64,000 bases of DNA from Sesamum alatum (GCA_034509735.1 JACGWO010000011.1:18513573-18577572), one strand, 5' to 3'. Counted from the stretch's first letter, positions 11,986 to 24,920 are shown. Notes: generated by a model from the sequence alone, not told the origin. Translations and numbers: made by a program.

Positions 11986-12662
11986 AATAATCTTACTTAT
12001 TAAAAGAAATAAAATATAAAGCAAGAATTAAAACTTACTTTCAATGAGCTTAATAGGTATTGGTGATGAGAAAAGTCATAAAATGATTTATGAAATATTA
12101 TGTTAATCCCTAACGATGAACATATATGTATACACATATTATCAAACAAAACTGTCTGATTATCAGGTCATTTTAATGACCAAAAATGAATAAATGAAGA
12201 AATACAAAAGTCAAAAGCAAAAGAAAGTATTGTACATTTTTAAGCTTTAAGGTAAAACCATAAAATCAAAAATGAAAGTGATATTTAAGATATTAAGGAA
12301 TTGAATTAATCTTTATATTTATTATTAATCTAACACATGCCTACAAAATTTTCAATTAAAGTAAAATACACATAAAAAGAAAACAGAATTCAAACAATCC
12401 TATATGGACTTTTTCTGGAAAGAGTTCAAATTACAGAAACATGAATATATATATATATATATTTACGTGTGAGTGTAAAGATTAACAAAACATATTGTCA
12501 TAGATTTAGTAGAATCGTATTCAGATAGTTCGAGAAACTAACACACAAAAATTAAAATATGGTGATTCTTTCCATCTGGTAAAACATTATTATTAGACCA
12601 AACAAAAAAAATATGAAATGTGAAAAAGTACGATAAAATTAAAATTTAAAAATTAAAATTTA
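11986..12662. other. AT-rich sequence, no gene
   Basis: There is no coding or structural signal beyond a short (AT)n run near 12448-12462. Confidence 0.5.
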
Positions 12663-13345
12663 ATGGATGAAACTATAATATATAAAAAAATTGGTGTAGA
12701 AAAGATACAAAATGACGGTAAATATTTAAATAGAAATAAAACTAAATGCTAGATTAAGTATAGAATCATACAAATAAATGTTAAACAAAATATGTACCTA
12801 TTAACAACAACTGAATCTATTCCTTGTAGGAAAACAAAAACCAATACCAAAACAAAAATAAAATAAAATCTGAAAGAAAAAAACAATAAACTTAAAACTA
12901 TAAAATAACTTTAATGAATGAAACTATAATATATGAAAAAAAAATGGTGTATAAAATGATTAAAAGTGGTGAATATTTAAATAAATATTAAATCTAGATA
13001 CCAGATTAAGTAGAATCATACAAATAAATGTTAAACGAAATACGTACCTATTGATACTAGATGAATCTGTTCCTTCTTGTAGAAAAACATAAACAAAAAA
13101 AGAATGAAATAAGAAAAAGAAAAAGAAAATTTAACAATAAAAAAAAATAGTGAATGTAACTGTAATATGTATAAAAAAAATGGTGTATAAAAAGATAAAA
13201 AAAAAAAAACATTTAAACATAAAAAAAACTATATAACAGATTAAGTAGTTACATACAAATAAATGTTAAAAAATAAATATGTACATTAATACTAAATAAA
13301 TCTATTCCTCCTTGTAAGAAAACAGAATCAGTCAATCACCATATA
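12663..13345. repeat. Tandem array, three diverged units of about 240 bp
   Basis: Units begin near 12663, 12913 and 13150. Each carries, in order: (A/T)GAATG.AACTGTAATAT, a TTGGTGTA.AAA or ATGGTGTATAAAA stretch, a CAGATTAAGTA / AGATTAAGTAT block, ACAAATAAATGTTAAA, a TA(C/T)GTAC..TA block, and an AATCT(A/G)TTCCT(C/T)CTTGTA block. Divergence is high, so the array is old. It does not match a gene. Confidence 0.75.
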
Positions 13346-14601
13346 AATATGAAAAAACTAACACCATAAGAGAAATACATATTAAAATTTAATTAAGAAA
13401 ACATAAGAAAAGGGTAGAGATTATTAATTCAATAACTTTCAAGTATCATAAAAAATAATATATAAAAAATAAAATAATATCATGATAAAGAGCAAAGCAT
13501 TAGTTTACCCACAAAAGATGGGGGTAGAAGACGAATAAATATTAAAATTTAATATACAACCTTCAAAGTTCATGGAAAAAAAAAACAAATAAATTAATAT
13601 CATGAAAATGTGTAGGACATCACCCCAGCCATAGAAGAACAATACAAAGAAGTGTATTCAGTGTTAAGTTTAAAGATCGTTTAACGGAGAACAGATAATT
13701 GATAGAATTAAGCGTATTTAATAAATGAAGAGATGCAGAGTGAATTTTGTTCTATCAAATTTGATGGAAACGATGATCATTAGGTAAGTTTAAGATAAAT
13801 GCAAATTAAATTAGTATTGTAATAACGGAGGTAAGATTTCAAATAAATACAAAATAAATATATAATATATTGAATATCGAAGATGTTTCTAACCAATAAA
13901 TCTTTTTCTTGACAATTAAACAATTTAACTATAATCTTAGAGATAAGATTCGTATAAATACAAAGTAAATACTTAATATATATTTATCCAAAATCTTGTT
14001 TTTTGAGATATAGATCCTAATAATTTCTATTATCTTAAATAAATACATATTTTTGGATTATATTTTATTGGCTAAAAACCTCATACTTTAAATTAATTAA
14101 AATTTCTCTGTATCTATCTAGATAAATTTACTTATCCAAATAAAAAATATTTTATGATGAAATCAAACTCAAGTTTAAATGAAAAATACAATATAATTAG
14201 AAGAACTTCGGAATGAAGAAATAAGTAATCAGTGACAATTTAAAGATATATAAATATATATGTATTTTATGGAAAGAAAATAACAAATACCTAGGAATGA
14301 AAAATTAATGAATATTTGATTGAAAAATATTACAAAATTAAAAAAAATACGAATGGATAATTGTAGCTAAATGTAAATATTTAAATAGAAAAATCATTAA
14401 TCAATGAAACAAATATGAAATATAATTTGGAATAGGATTTTGAATAAATATAAAATAGATACTTATATATATATATATATATATTTAAAATAGATCATGT
14501 TTCTAATCAATAAGATTTTTTGTTGATAATTAAAGAGTTCAAAATTATCAAAAATTAGTGTTTCTTCAAAATTAATTTGAATTTGGCCGAGCATCGTTTT
14601 G
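13346..14601. other. AT-rich sequence with dispersed direct repeats
   Basis: No gene was found. A motif combining (A/T)TAAATA(C/T)AAA(A/G)TA followed by TGTTTCTAA(C/T)CAATAA appears near 13840-13900 and again near 14440-14515, with a partial copy near 13950-13980. This suggests a second decayed tandem or internal repeat of about 0.6 kb. Confidence 0.45.

Positions 14602-14650
<49 letters not shown>
14602..14650. repeat. (CT)n(TA)n compound microsatellite
   Basis: About twelve CT dinucleotides pass directly into about twelve AT/TA dinucleotides. Confidence 0.95.
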
Positions 14651-14689
14651 CTAGCATGAACCCCGTGCATAAGAAAATTTATAAATTCA

Positions 14690-16190
14690 ATAATATTTTC
14701 ATAAATTCTAAATAACATAGTAGTATATATGTATTATTTTAATGACCGTCTTAATTACTACATACAATAGTGCAAACTTATTTATACAAATTCTAATATT
14801 AAATTCTTTATTAAGTTTATTTCAGGAACATTTTGAAAATAACAATGGAATATTATTATATTTTTACACACGGAGAAAAATTATTTTATCAATTTTATAT
14901 ACTGTATATATTTTCTCATTCAATTAATATATTTTGAGTAAAATCAAGATCTTAGTATTAAAATACATTATGAAAAGATTTTATCCTATTACCCTGTGAT
15001 ATAAATTCTTTTAAAAATTACGATTCATCATAAATGGTCATTAATAAAGTGTCTGAAACGAAGAACAAAAAATCCATTAGTGACACCTTTTATTTCCTCC
15101 ATAAAAAATTAGCAATATCTCAAACGAATAAATAAGTAAAATGATATATACACATTTCTAAATTTTAACCTAATAATACAAATATTCAATAAGAAATTCA
15201 AAATGGTGCGGACATAACATATAATAGCAATAACACACACAATAAAAATTTCTAATAGTTGGAGGTAACCATTTTTTATTTTTATTTTTTTTTATCATAC
15301 AAAAAAAAATTAATGAATAATTCCTTTATCATATTGAATTTTCAACCTGAAGTATTTCCTTTTCACTTGATATTGTACTTATTAATTGCCTACAATTTTA
15401 TTTTCTCTTCTTCTCAGTTTTATTTGCTTTTGACGAGTCAAAATAAAATAAAATAATTTACTCTTTACTCATATTTAATCCCTATAACTCTCTCACCAAT
15501 CTTAACTTTTGGCACACCATCAAACATAATAAACATAAACTATGTCATATTTTAATGACATCTTACAATATATGATGGTGAAAATTTATTTATACAAAAC
15601 TCAATATTGAATTCCCACTAAATTTATTTACATGGCATTTTCAACATAATTATAGCATATTATCATATTTTAGATATTGATAAAATTGTTATATAAGTTT
15701 CAAGTACTATGTAAATTTTCTTATTTAATTAATATATTTTAGTAAAATAAAAAATATTAATATTGAAATACATTCTGCAAATAATACTATCATATATGTC
15801 CTATGATGTAAACAAACTTCTCTTAGAAAATACAATGCATAACAAATTGCCCCTTTTGTGCTCAGGTTTTTCAAAGGAAAAAGAAAAAAGAATTAGTATC
15901 ACTTTTTATTTTCTTCATAAAAAATAAATTTAATAGTATTTAAAGCTAATAAAAAAATAAAGATATTTATATTTCTAAATTATATGCTAAGAATACATAT
16001 ATAATAAGAAATTCAAAACGCTACATAAGATATAGTATCAATAATATACATAATAAAAAGTTTATTGTATTTGAGTATGTGCCCATTAATTATCATAGAT
16101 ACTGTAAAATAATCAAATTATTTTTTAATGAATAATTCCTTCTGTCAGGTTGAATTTCCTATCCTAAACTTTTAAATTAGAAAATAAGTA
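14690..16190 (+). repeat. Old tandem duplication of about 0.8 kb
   Basis: Two diverged copies (about 14690-15475 and 15500-16190) share the same order of landmarks: TTATTTATACAAA, TTTATTTA/TTTATTTC, a TTCAATTAATATATTTT-like block, AAAATACAT(T), GAAATTCAAAA, and AATGAATAATTCCTT (15313 and 16128, an offset of about 815 bp). No protein-coding signal is seen in either copy. It may be one decayed transposon duplicated in tandem. Confidence 0.65.
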
Positions 16191-16554
16191 GACAGTATAA
16201 ATTATATTTTTATTTATATAGTTTATGAAAAGAAATTAATGGATATCTACGAATAAAAATTAATATGAACCTATATATAAATATCACCAAATACTAAAAT
16301 GAATCAAAGAAATTTGGTGGTACATATCAGTTTTAAATATATAAAACATGAAATCTAATCAACAAAACACAAAAGAAGTAAAAAGTTTCATAGTAGATTC
16401 CCATAAAAACAAGTAAAAAAGGAATACTTAAAAGATGAAGAAAAGAAGTTTAACTAAAACACAAAAATGAATAATACATAAGCGATGTGAAATTAGACAT
16501 AAAAAAGTGAAGAATAATATAGATATATCAAGTTCAATGTTCGATATATGTTTG

Positions 16555-17460
16555 AAGTGTTATGGAGACTAGAGTGAACATAGGGTTGCCCCATACGCGC
16601 GCCGCCGCCACCCAGCTCCAGCTCGGGCGCGGGCGCGGGCGCAGGCGCTTATGTCTCAGTCTCAGTATCTATCTTTTTGCAGCAAAAAATATTTGAATTT
16701 ATCTGATAAAACTCGGTGCATTTATGCTGTTAAATGATTTTTAAAATCTGTTTTAAAACTCGTTTTAATGGTGCTTTAATACCAGATTTTCAAACCTGGA
16801 TTAAATGCTGATTTATTACCTATCTGAAACTCCCATATTTATGTGGCGGTTTCAGTTGGCTTTAATAGCTGGTTTTTTAATAGTGATTAATGATTTTTAA
16901 ACCTATATTTAAACCATTTTAAATGTCATTAATGGCTATTTATGTCAGCCTTAATGGTGGTTTAATGCTGCACTAATGATGGTAATTAATGCGGAAGTTG
17001 TAACCGCTGATAGCCTTGCCTATATAAGGCTGCAAGGGCTCACTTCAACTAAAGAAGAACGAATACAACGAATACGAAACACAACACGTGTTCCTCTCTC
17101 TCTCTCTTTTGCTCTCTTTTCTCTTGGATTTCTCTCTCAAATCCGAGAGTGTTTGTCCTGCAATTTTCGAGTTTTGAGCTTAAATTTCCCAAAGGCTACT
17201 GAGTGTTGTTTCGAGGTGTTCTGCGGTAAAGTGCATACCGTTAGAATTGAAATCGTCTTATCCTGGAAGAAGTTGCGTAGTACCTGTGTGCACGTTCGGT
17301 ACGGGACGTATAATTTCTTCCAGGGAAGCAGGTTATATCTGTGATTCGGTTTGTTCATTTCATTGGACCGAGAATTGTTACGATACAATTGTCATTGTAA
17401 GTTTTACTTTATCGCTATAACAGTATTTCTAGCTGTTTCGTGTTATTTGGTTCCAACGTG
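16555..17460 (+). other. Promoter-bearing LTR-like segment, unidentified
   Basis: The segment begins with a sharply GC-rich patch at 16596-16650 (GCGCGCCGCCGCCACCC, then a GGGCGC repeat) in otherwise AT-rich DNA. A TATA box (TATATAAG, 17021-17028) follows, then a CT-rich leader (17094-17122) and a region with TTCTTCCAGG near 17309. This layout resembles the U3-R-U5 of a copia-type LTR, or a transcribed leader. No coding exon or matching second LTR was found. An open frame at 16976-17344 has no recognisable domain and spans the TATA box, so it is not called a gene. Confidence 0.4.
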
Positions 17461-18399
17461 TTTCTTGTGTTTTGGTTTCAAAACTGTTTGTAAAACCTGA
17501 TTGATATTTCAAAACGATTACTACAATTGTCTCTGTGACAAATTGTTTTTTCCAACAAGAACGACTAAACAACATTATAAATAGCAAATTTTTTGTCCGA
17601 TCAGGTTTGGCCGAACCAAACCAATCACAGAGTAAGTGAGATACACTTGTTATGTGATTGACCATTTTTTTTAATGATACACCAATCACACGATAAGTGT
17701 ATTACATTTATCATATGATTAGTTTAAATTTAATTGAGCCAGTCCAAATTAGAATAAGTGCGCCAATTATGTGACCTAAGTGGCAACCAAACAAGCGATA
17801 AGCCGATCAAAGATTCAAAGTTCAATTACTCGGGCCGGTTCAGTATGAGTATAGGAACTTGTGAAGATTATCCAGATTCCAGACTATGCATGATGAACAT
17901 TCCTTAAATGGGACCACATGGGCTCACAGACAGACTCATTTCGGGTACCGAGGTGGTCTGAATATGGGAATTGACAAGTCATTATCTGCCACGTCGGAAA
18001 GCTCCCAGCATGTACCTTACTGTTCCCAGCTGGAAATAGGCATCTCTTAAAGCCTGCACGTCACGTAAGCTCACAAGCCGTGTCAATTTTATTTTTTACC
18101 CAACTTTTAAAAAAATTTAGCACGTACACGATTAAATTTAAATTAATTATATAATATGTATAATATACTTATTATATAATTGATGTATAATTAAAAAAAT
18201 AATTAATTATATAACAAATGTCTTACACATATTTAGTAATAAATTTGATTCGATAAAACTTGATTCCAACAAAAAATTTTCCCAACTTTATGATTTCCTC
18301 ATCTCCTTTGTAAGGAAATCATACCAAACGTTTAATAGTCTCAATCAATTTTCTTTTTCCTTATCGAAAATTATACGCGACAATAAATAATATCATTAA
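17461..18399. other. No recognisable feature
   Basis: Mixed-composition sequence with a slightly higher GC stretch at 17836-18090. No open frame with a domain, no splice-linked exon and no repeat boundary was found. Confidence 0.45.
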
Positions 18400-18792
18400 T
18401 AATAATAATATAATTTTTTTTTAATAAAATAGTAGAATTTGTTCCTAGTTTATGTTAGGAACCAAATTAACCAAAAAAAAAAGAAATTTATATGATAATT
18501 TTAGCTTATCGTTGATTTTAGCATCAATTTTTTTATTGTTGATCAGTTTGCTATAAAGTTTATGAGCAAGAATATTTGTTCGTAATAATTTAGAGGGAAC
18601 TTTTCAAATATTTTCCCAAGTTTTGCAACATAAAAATTTGCTTCTAATTAAAGTAAGAAAATATATTTTATTTTTATTGTTAATTTTGAAATCACAAAAA
18701 TTTAAAATTTTTATTTCCTGCTAAATTCGTTGCTAATTATTAACAAATTCTCGTTTTTAATTTTCCTCACTTTTCACATAATTTCTTGTAGT
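18400..18792 (+). mobile_element. CACTA-like terminus, non-autonomous remnant
   Basis: The stretch ends with TTTCTTGTAGTG at 18792, the inverse complement of a CACTACAAGAAA terminus. The interior around 18560-18640 (AGAATATTTGTTCG, AGAGGGAACTTTT, CCCAAG) matches the reverse complement of 42640-42740. Two dispersed copies of one family are therefore visible. The opposite end of this copy was not found. Confidence 0.5.
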
Positions 18793-19531
18793 GATATTAA
18801 TATTAATAAATTGAGCAATATATAAATTCGAATCAATACATTATTACAATAGTAAAAAATAAATTATAATAAATTCATATAAAATAAAATAAATATTCAT
18901 ACATTTGTCGGAACTCAAACACATGACACTAAATTTCTTTACGGGAATTCAGTCTTAATCAATAACTTAAAACGATTTCATTGTAAATAGTAATCAATTA
19001 ATGATAAGTTTTCATCATGAGTTTTAACGGGCCTACGGCTACCTTTAACACACTTTAAAAGTATTTTCATCAATTAATGAATCTCTTGGCAAAAATAAAT
19101 ATTAGTCACCTCCGGAGATCCATCATAATTACTAATACCTCATTATCGATTAGAAATTTATAAATATTCCGTGAAATAATTAAAAATGATTATATAGTTC
19201 ATAGACGATGAGATGAACATTACTACTTTATTCATGCTAATTTGTTTTAAAAAAACATTTAAAAAAATTGAGTGTGTGTAAAATAAATCATCCATAGAAT
19301 ATATTATTCCATAAAAATATTTTAAAATTTTTTCAAAAATATATATAATTCTAATTCATAATCGTAAAGGGCATTTGTCAATTCACCACAAAAATGTATG
19401 AAAATTTAAAGAGGCTAACAAAATAAGCTCGTTGTTATACGTACGTTAAAATCAGGAGATATATTTTAATTTCTCAAATAACGTGTAGATATGTGAAATT
19501 ATGGCAAATATTACAAAGGTGGCTATAATTT
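18793..19531. other. AT-rich sequence, no gene
   Basis: Nothing beyond low-complexity AT sequence was seen. Confidence 0.5.
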
Positions 19532-19788
19532 AGGGAAAAATGCAATTACCCCCCTTGTAATATGCAAAATGTGCAAAACACCCCCCTGTAAAAAAATAAA
19601 TAGCAATTTACCCCCTGTATTTAAAAAAATGGAGCAAAAATCCCCTAAAAATGGAGCAAAAAACCCCCTATGAGGGGGTTATTTGCTGCATTTTGAATAA
19701 CACAGGAGGGTAAATGGCTAGTTATTTTTTTACAGGGGATAATTGCTCTTTTTGGTTAACACAAGAGGACAAATTGCATTTAACCCCT
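19532..19788. mobile_element. Foldback MITE (family M2), 257 bp
   Basis: The element is an almost complete inverted repeat. The left arm carries AAATGCAATTACCCCC, GCAAAACACCCCCC and AGCAATTTACCCCC; the right arm carries their complements, ending ATTGCATTTAACCCCT. Flanks show a perfect 7-bp repeat ATAATTT (19525-19531 and 19789-19795). Related copies lie at 27068-27306 and 40912-41145, and a remnant near 57826-57900. The length and long arms suggest a Mutator-like or foldback MITE. Confidence 0.75.
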
Positions 19789-19795
19789 ATAATTT

Positions 19796-20149
19796 ATCTA
19801 AAAAAAAGGACTGTAGGCAGTAAAGGATTATGTGATGAAAATTTATTAAAATGGTCTAGTATATGATCATCATTTCATATAAAATAAAAAGTAATTCTAA
19901 AGGCTCACAAAAGAGATTCATGAAGATCATGAGTTGTAACACATGATAATGTTCATAACTTTACAGCACTTCTTTTTTTAGGAAAATAAAGGTAAATTAT
20001 TATTAATTCTTTTAGGTAATAGTTAAAACTCACAGCCTCTCTCTATAATTTTATTTATTCTCTTTATTTATTTATCCCTTCATAATCAATAATTAATTTA
20101 ATCTGCAGAAGAGTCTTCCAAAAATCCCGAGGGTCCGAGAACCCAAGAC
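19796..20149. other. AT-rich spacer, no gene
   Basis: No feature is seen before the copia 5' LTR. Confidence 0.5.
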
Positions 20150-20526
20150 TGTTGGAGTTAGCACCTTCACATCATTCTGCAACAACAACAGCCTTGGTGA
20201 AAGAGGGAGAATGGTCATTCATGTGTTGCAGAATTCTCCCTAAGTCGCATTTTGTATATACTCGCGTTTACACTTGTACATATCCTGTCATAGCATTTTT
20301 CAGTGTATAGCGTTTTTCCTTTTGCACATAGCACGCTTTTGTACATAGCCTGATTTTAGATATTTTCTGCTTCATCATTAGTTCCTGCCTTCAGCAGCTA
20401 TTTAAGCTTGGCTCTGTAAATCATTTTGATACATAGAAAAACTCCTGAAACTTATTTACTCTCAAGCTCTCATGGCATTGCTTGCTACTATGGTTTCAGT
20501 ATTTTGTGTGAATTGTGGTTCTAACA
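20150..20526 (+). repeat. Copia 5' LTR
   Basis: Starts TGTTGGAGTTAGCACC and ends with CA immediately before the primer-binding site. It matches the 3' LTR start at 24921. A weak TATA-like TATTTAAG occurs near 20399. Confidence 0.85.
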
Positions 20527-20538
20527 TGGTGTCAGAGC
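20527..20538 (+). promoter_or_regulatory. Copia primer-binding site
   Basis: TGGTGTCAGAGC differs by one base from the usual copia TGGTATCAGAGC, complementary to the 3' end of initiator methionine tRNA. Confidence 0.85.
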
Positions 20539-20618
20539 CATCATTTTGATGGTCTCTGCTTACCGCGAGTGTTAATCGTGCTCATTCTTACTCATTTCCT
20601 GGTCGCATGTGATCGCGA

Positions 20619-23600
20619 ATGGCGGAATCTTAGACTGGAGGTTCGAATGGATCTGGCGATAATAGAACGGTTACGAAGGCGCAGGCCTTGGATTATCACA
20701 GTTTGCCTATGATTTCAGCACCGCTGAACGAAAACAACTAGCTCGCCTGGAACAGATCAGTGCGAATCGCGCTTGAAGGCAGAGATAAGTTAGGTTTTGT
20801 GGACAGATCGTGCACGAAGCCTAGAGAGGGCATTGACGCTATCAAGCAGTGGAAGATAACAGACAGTATGGTTTTGACTTGGATTCTACACACTGTATCC
20901 AAGGACATAATGAATGCCTACTTATATGCGAGTTCAGGGCGCGCTCTTTGGCTGGAGCTTGAATCGCGTATGGCGAATGCAATGGTCCGCTATTATACCA
21001 GATTCAGAGGGAGATTTCATCCATGGCGCAGGGAAATCTCAGTGTTGGTGCATACTTCACAAATTTGAAGCAGCTATGGGATGAACTTGTATGTTTGAGA
21101 CCTCCGGTCGTTTGCTCTTGTGGTTTGCATGTATGTGATTGTAACAAGGTTAGGTCAGATCGGAATGATGAGACTCAATTAATGCAATTTCTGATGGGGC
21201 TAAAGGAGTCCTTTGATCATGTGAGAAATCAGGTGTTGGTAATGGATCCGCTACCACATGTCAATAAGGCTTACTCAATGGTAGTCAGGGTGGAAAGGTA
21301 GAGAAAAGTACATGTGGACTATGGTGAAGCTGGGGACAACACTGCAATGTATGCACGAAATACAGATCAGAGGAAGAATACAGGCTACAAGAATACTATG
21401 AAAAAAATGGGGAATGGTGACAAAAGGAATCTGGTTTGTGACAAGTGTGACAAACCTGGACACACTCGGGAGACATGTTTTAGAATTCATGGAGTGCCAG
21501 ATTGGTATAAGGAGCTCAGCGAGCAAAGAAAGGAAGGAGGAAATGAAGGCCGTGCATACACTGTTGTATAGAAGAAGCAGACTGAGAGGAGCAGTGATGA
21601 TTTGGTTTCCAATTTACTAGAGGCTCTGAAGTTGGTACTGAATAAAGGAATTGCTGATCCTGATCCAGTTAAGGTACACTTTGCCAGGATTGATGAGATA
21701 GCAGGTATGGCCTTGAGCAATTTTAGTTTGTGTAAGCATGATTTAGTGTCTGGATTGTAGACACTTGAGCCACGAACCACATGTGTGGTGATGCTAAACT
21801 ATTCACTTCCATATCACCTATCACTTCCACTACTAGCATACACTTACCTGATGGTGGTATTACAAAGGCCACTCACACTGATAGTATCATCCTCTCATCC
21901 ACTCTTACCTTGAGCAATGTTCTTCTCATTCCAAGCTTTCAACATAATCTACTGTCTATCTCCCAACTATGCACATCTCTTCCTGTGAACTTTACTTTCC
22001 ATAATTCCTTATGCCTATTACTGGACCAGAAGACTGAGGAGGTCTTGGCAATAGGAAGACAAGTAGGCAAACTGTACTACTTTGACATATATTCTTTCTC
22101 TTCTGATGAGATAGTTGAGATACATAATAAGAGAGGTCAGTCTGTGTATCTTACCTCTGAATATAGTGACTATGAGTTGTGGCATAGGAGACTTGGTCAC
22201 CCTTCTTTCAATGTACTTGACCATATATCTGTATTGAGTTCTGCAAAATGCAATAAAATTCTTTTTGTTCTGTATGTCCTCTTGCTAAGCAATTGCGAAA
22301 ATCATTTCCTCTCAGTAAATCCTGCTCCACTCATCCCTTTGATCTCCTACACATGGATATCTGGGGGCCATATAGGCAGTCCTCCACCTCAGCTTGCCAC
22401 TATTTTCTAACCATAGTGGACGATTACTCCAGGGCAACCTGGACCATTCTCATGCGATATAAATCTCAAACTTCTTCCATCCTCTCTACATTTGTGAAAC
22501 AGATTCAGACCTAGTTCAGTACCACATTGAAATCTATTAGAACAGATAATGGGTCAGAGTTTCTTAGTACTTCTTGCCAGCCTTTGTTCACTAGCCTTGG
22601 TATACTACACCAGAAATCATGCGTCTACACACCCCAGCAGAATGGTGTTGTAGAGCGCAAGCATAAAGATTTGTTGCAAGTGGCTAAGGCCTTGATGTTT
22701 GAGTCTCACTTACCTAGACAGTTTTGGGGGGAGTCTGTTCTCACAGCTACCTATATTATCAATCGTTTGGCTTCAGCCACTCTTAACTGGAAATCTCCCT
22801 ATGAGCTACTCTACCATATTGTTCCATCCTATGACCATCTTAAAACTTTTGGATGTCTTTGCTTCGCATCCAAGGTAAACCCACACATCAAAGTTTGACC
22901 CAAGGGCCTCCAAATGTATATTTCTTGAATATGCTCAAGGGTAAAAAGCTTACAAAGTCTATGACATTGAACAAAAGTCCACACTCGTATCTAGGGATGT
23001 TGTCTTCCATGAGAATGTGTTTCCCTACAAAGATCATCTAGACACTTCAGAGGATTGTCTACTGCCTCTGCCTGTTGAGCATTCTGGCTTTGAACACATT
23101 GATGTTCCTAAACCTTCTTCACCTCACACAGTCTCACAATCTACTCCACTTCCTGAATTGATCACAGATTCTGAATCCCTACCAGATTCTTCCCCTCGGC
23201 TCACTACACTGCATGTTGCCCTTAGAAAGTCTTCTAGGCAAACACATAAACCTCCTTGGCTTAATGATTTTTTCTGCCACTCCTCTTCTACTCCTGTAGA
23301 ACCTCCCTTCAGTTTTGCATCATCACACTTGAACTTTGTGGCTGCTTTAGCTACCGTTCAAGAACCTAGGACCTATGCTCAAGCTAAGGACTGTTTGGAG
23401 TGGCAGCAAGCAATAAGCAATGGAACAGGAACTCATTGCCTTCGAACAAAATGATACTTGGATAGTGACTAAGTTACCTAAGGGTAAACGGGTGATAGGT
23501 TGTAAATGGGTGTACAAAATAAAACACAAACCAGATGGGACAGTTGACAGGTATAAGGCCCGTTTAATTGCAAAGGGGTATAATCAAATAGAAGGGATTG

Positions 23601-24905
23601 ATTACGTGGAGAGCTTCTCTCCTGTTGCTAAGGCGGTAATAGTTAGAGTTTTCTTGGTTGTTGCCTCGGGTTTTGATTGGGCTATTCAGCATATTGACAT
23701 TAATAATGCCTTTTTGCATGGATTTATAGATGAGGATATATATATGACAACACCTGAGGGTTGTTCAATTTCTGAAGGATAGGTCTGCAAGCTCAAAATG
23801 TCTTTATATGTCTTGAAACAAGCCTCTAGACAGTGGAACCATGAGTTTACGAATAAGTTGCTTCTCTGTGGTTTCTGTCAATCGAAGCATGATCATTGTT
23901 TGTTTGTTAAGTCTGATTCTGCAGGTTCCATTGCTGTGTTGGTGTATGTGGATGATGTACTCATCACCAGCTCTTCTGAATCTTTGATTATTAGAGTGAA
24001 GACTTATTTGGAAGACCTCTTTACTATAAAGGATCTGGGATATGCCAAGTATTTCCTTGGCTTGGAAATTGCGAGATCTTCTGCTGACACTTCTATCAAC
24101 CAACATAAGTATGTCCAGGATATTATTCATGATGCTAGACTCTCCTCTGCTAAACCTGCTCCTACGCTACTGCCTTTGAGGCTGAAGTTCACCAGCCAGG
24201 GTGGACAACTTCTAGCTGATCCGGAACCATATAGAAGGTTGGTTGGCAGGTTGCTTTATCTTGGTTTTACTCGACTAGACGTCTCCTATGGTGCGCAGCA
24301 GCTTAGTCAATTCGTGCAAAAGCCCTCTCAGTAACATATGGATGCAACATTGCATCTGGTCAGGTATTTGAAAGACTATCCTGGCAGGGGTCTTATCTTC
24401 CCTAGTGGGAACAACTTCACTGTTATGGGATATTGCGATGCAGATTGGGCGAGCTGCGCTGATGCTCATCGTTCTCTGACTGGGTATTTGGTCTTTTTGG
24501 GGTCAACCCTTGTTTCTTGAAAGACGAAGAAACAACCAACTGTTTCTCGTTCCTCGGCGGAGGCTGAGTAACGTAGCTTGGCCGCTACCATTTGTGTACT
24601 CCAGTAGATATCCTACTTGCTCAAAGATCTTTAGGTTACCTTTCCTGTTCCCATTCCCTTGTATTGTGATAATCATGCGGCAATCCACATCACCGCTAAT
24701 CCTATCTTTCATGAACAGACGAAGCACCTGGAAATCGACTGTCACCTTATCTGTGACAGGTTCAAGGATGGTTTTGTGCTTCCCTCCACACATTTCAGTG
24801 AAGTCTTAGTTGGCAGATTTACTCACCAAGGTCCTCCCTAGTCCAACCTTTTTTGCTCTTTTGTCCAAGTTGGGATTGGTCGATTTCTCCCCCAATCCAA
24901 CTTGA
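20619..24905 (+). pseudogene. Copia gag-pol polyprotein remnant
   Basis: The frame opens at an ATG (20619) with a stop four codons later. Gag follows (W.RSVRIALEGRDKLGF near 20757). A CCHC knuckle (CDKCDKPGHTRETC) is near 21439-21480. The protease region lies near 21750, with a stop near its active-site triplet. A GAG-pre-integrase motif (LWHRRLGHPS) is near 22176. The integrase core has HMDIWGPY, DDYSRA, RTDNGSEF and GVVERKHKDLL. RT starts near 23440 (KWVYKIK, YKARLIAKGYNQ) with the catalytic YVDD near 23946-23957. RNase H has CDADWA near 24436. The C-terminus (ADLLTKVLP) ends at the TGA of 24903-24905. Several stops and frame changes (for example at 22512, 22898, 23780 and 24332) disable it. 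The encoded machinery would copy the element's RNA and integrate the cDNA. Confidence 0.92.
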
Positions 24906-24920
24906 GAGGGGGGGGGGGGC
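24905..24920 (+). promoter_or_regulatory. Copia polypurine tract
   Basis: A GAG plus G-run stands immediately upstream of the 3' LTR, in the position where plus-strand DNA synthesis is primed. Confidence 0.8.

Noticed and set aside
10756..14670. A Helitron between the two (A)CCCGTGC(AT)-like motifs
   Set aside because: The motifs resemble Helitron 5' ends only loosely, and no hairpin plus CTRR terminus or A-T insertion site could be located.
16976..17344. Plus-strand frame of 122 residues as a gene
   Set aside because: It spans the TATA box and CT-rich leader of the segment and shows no domain; more likely untranslated or LTR sequence.
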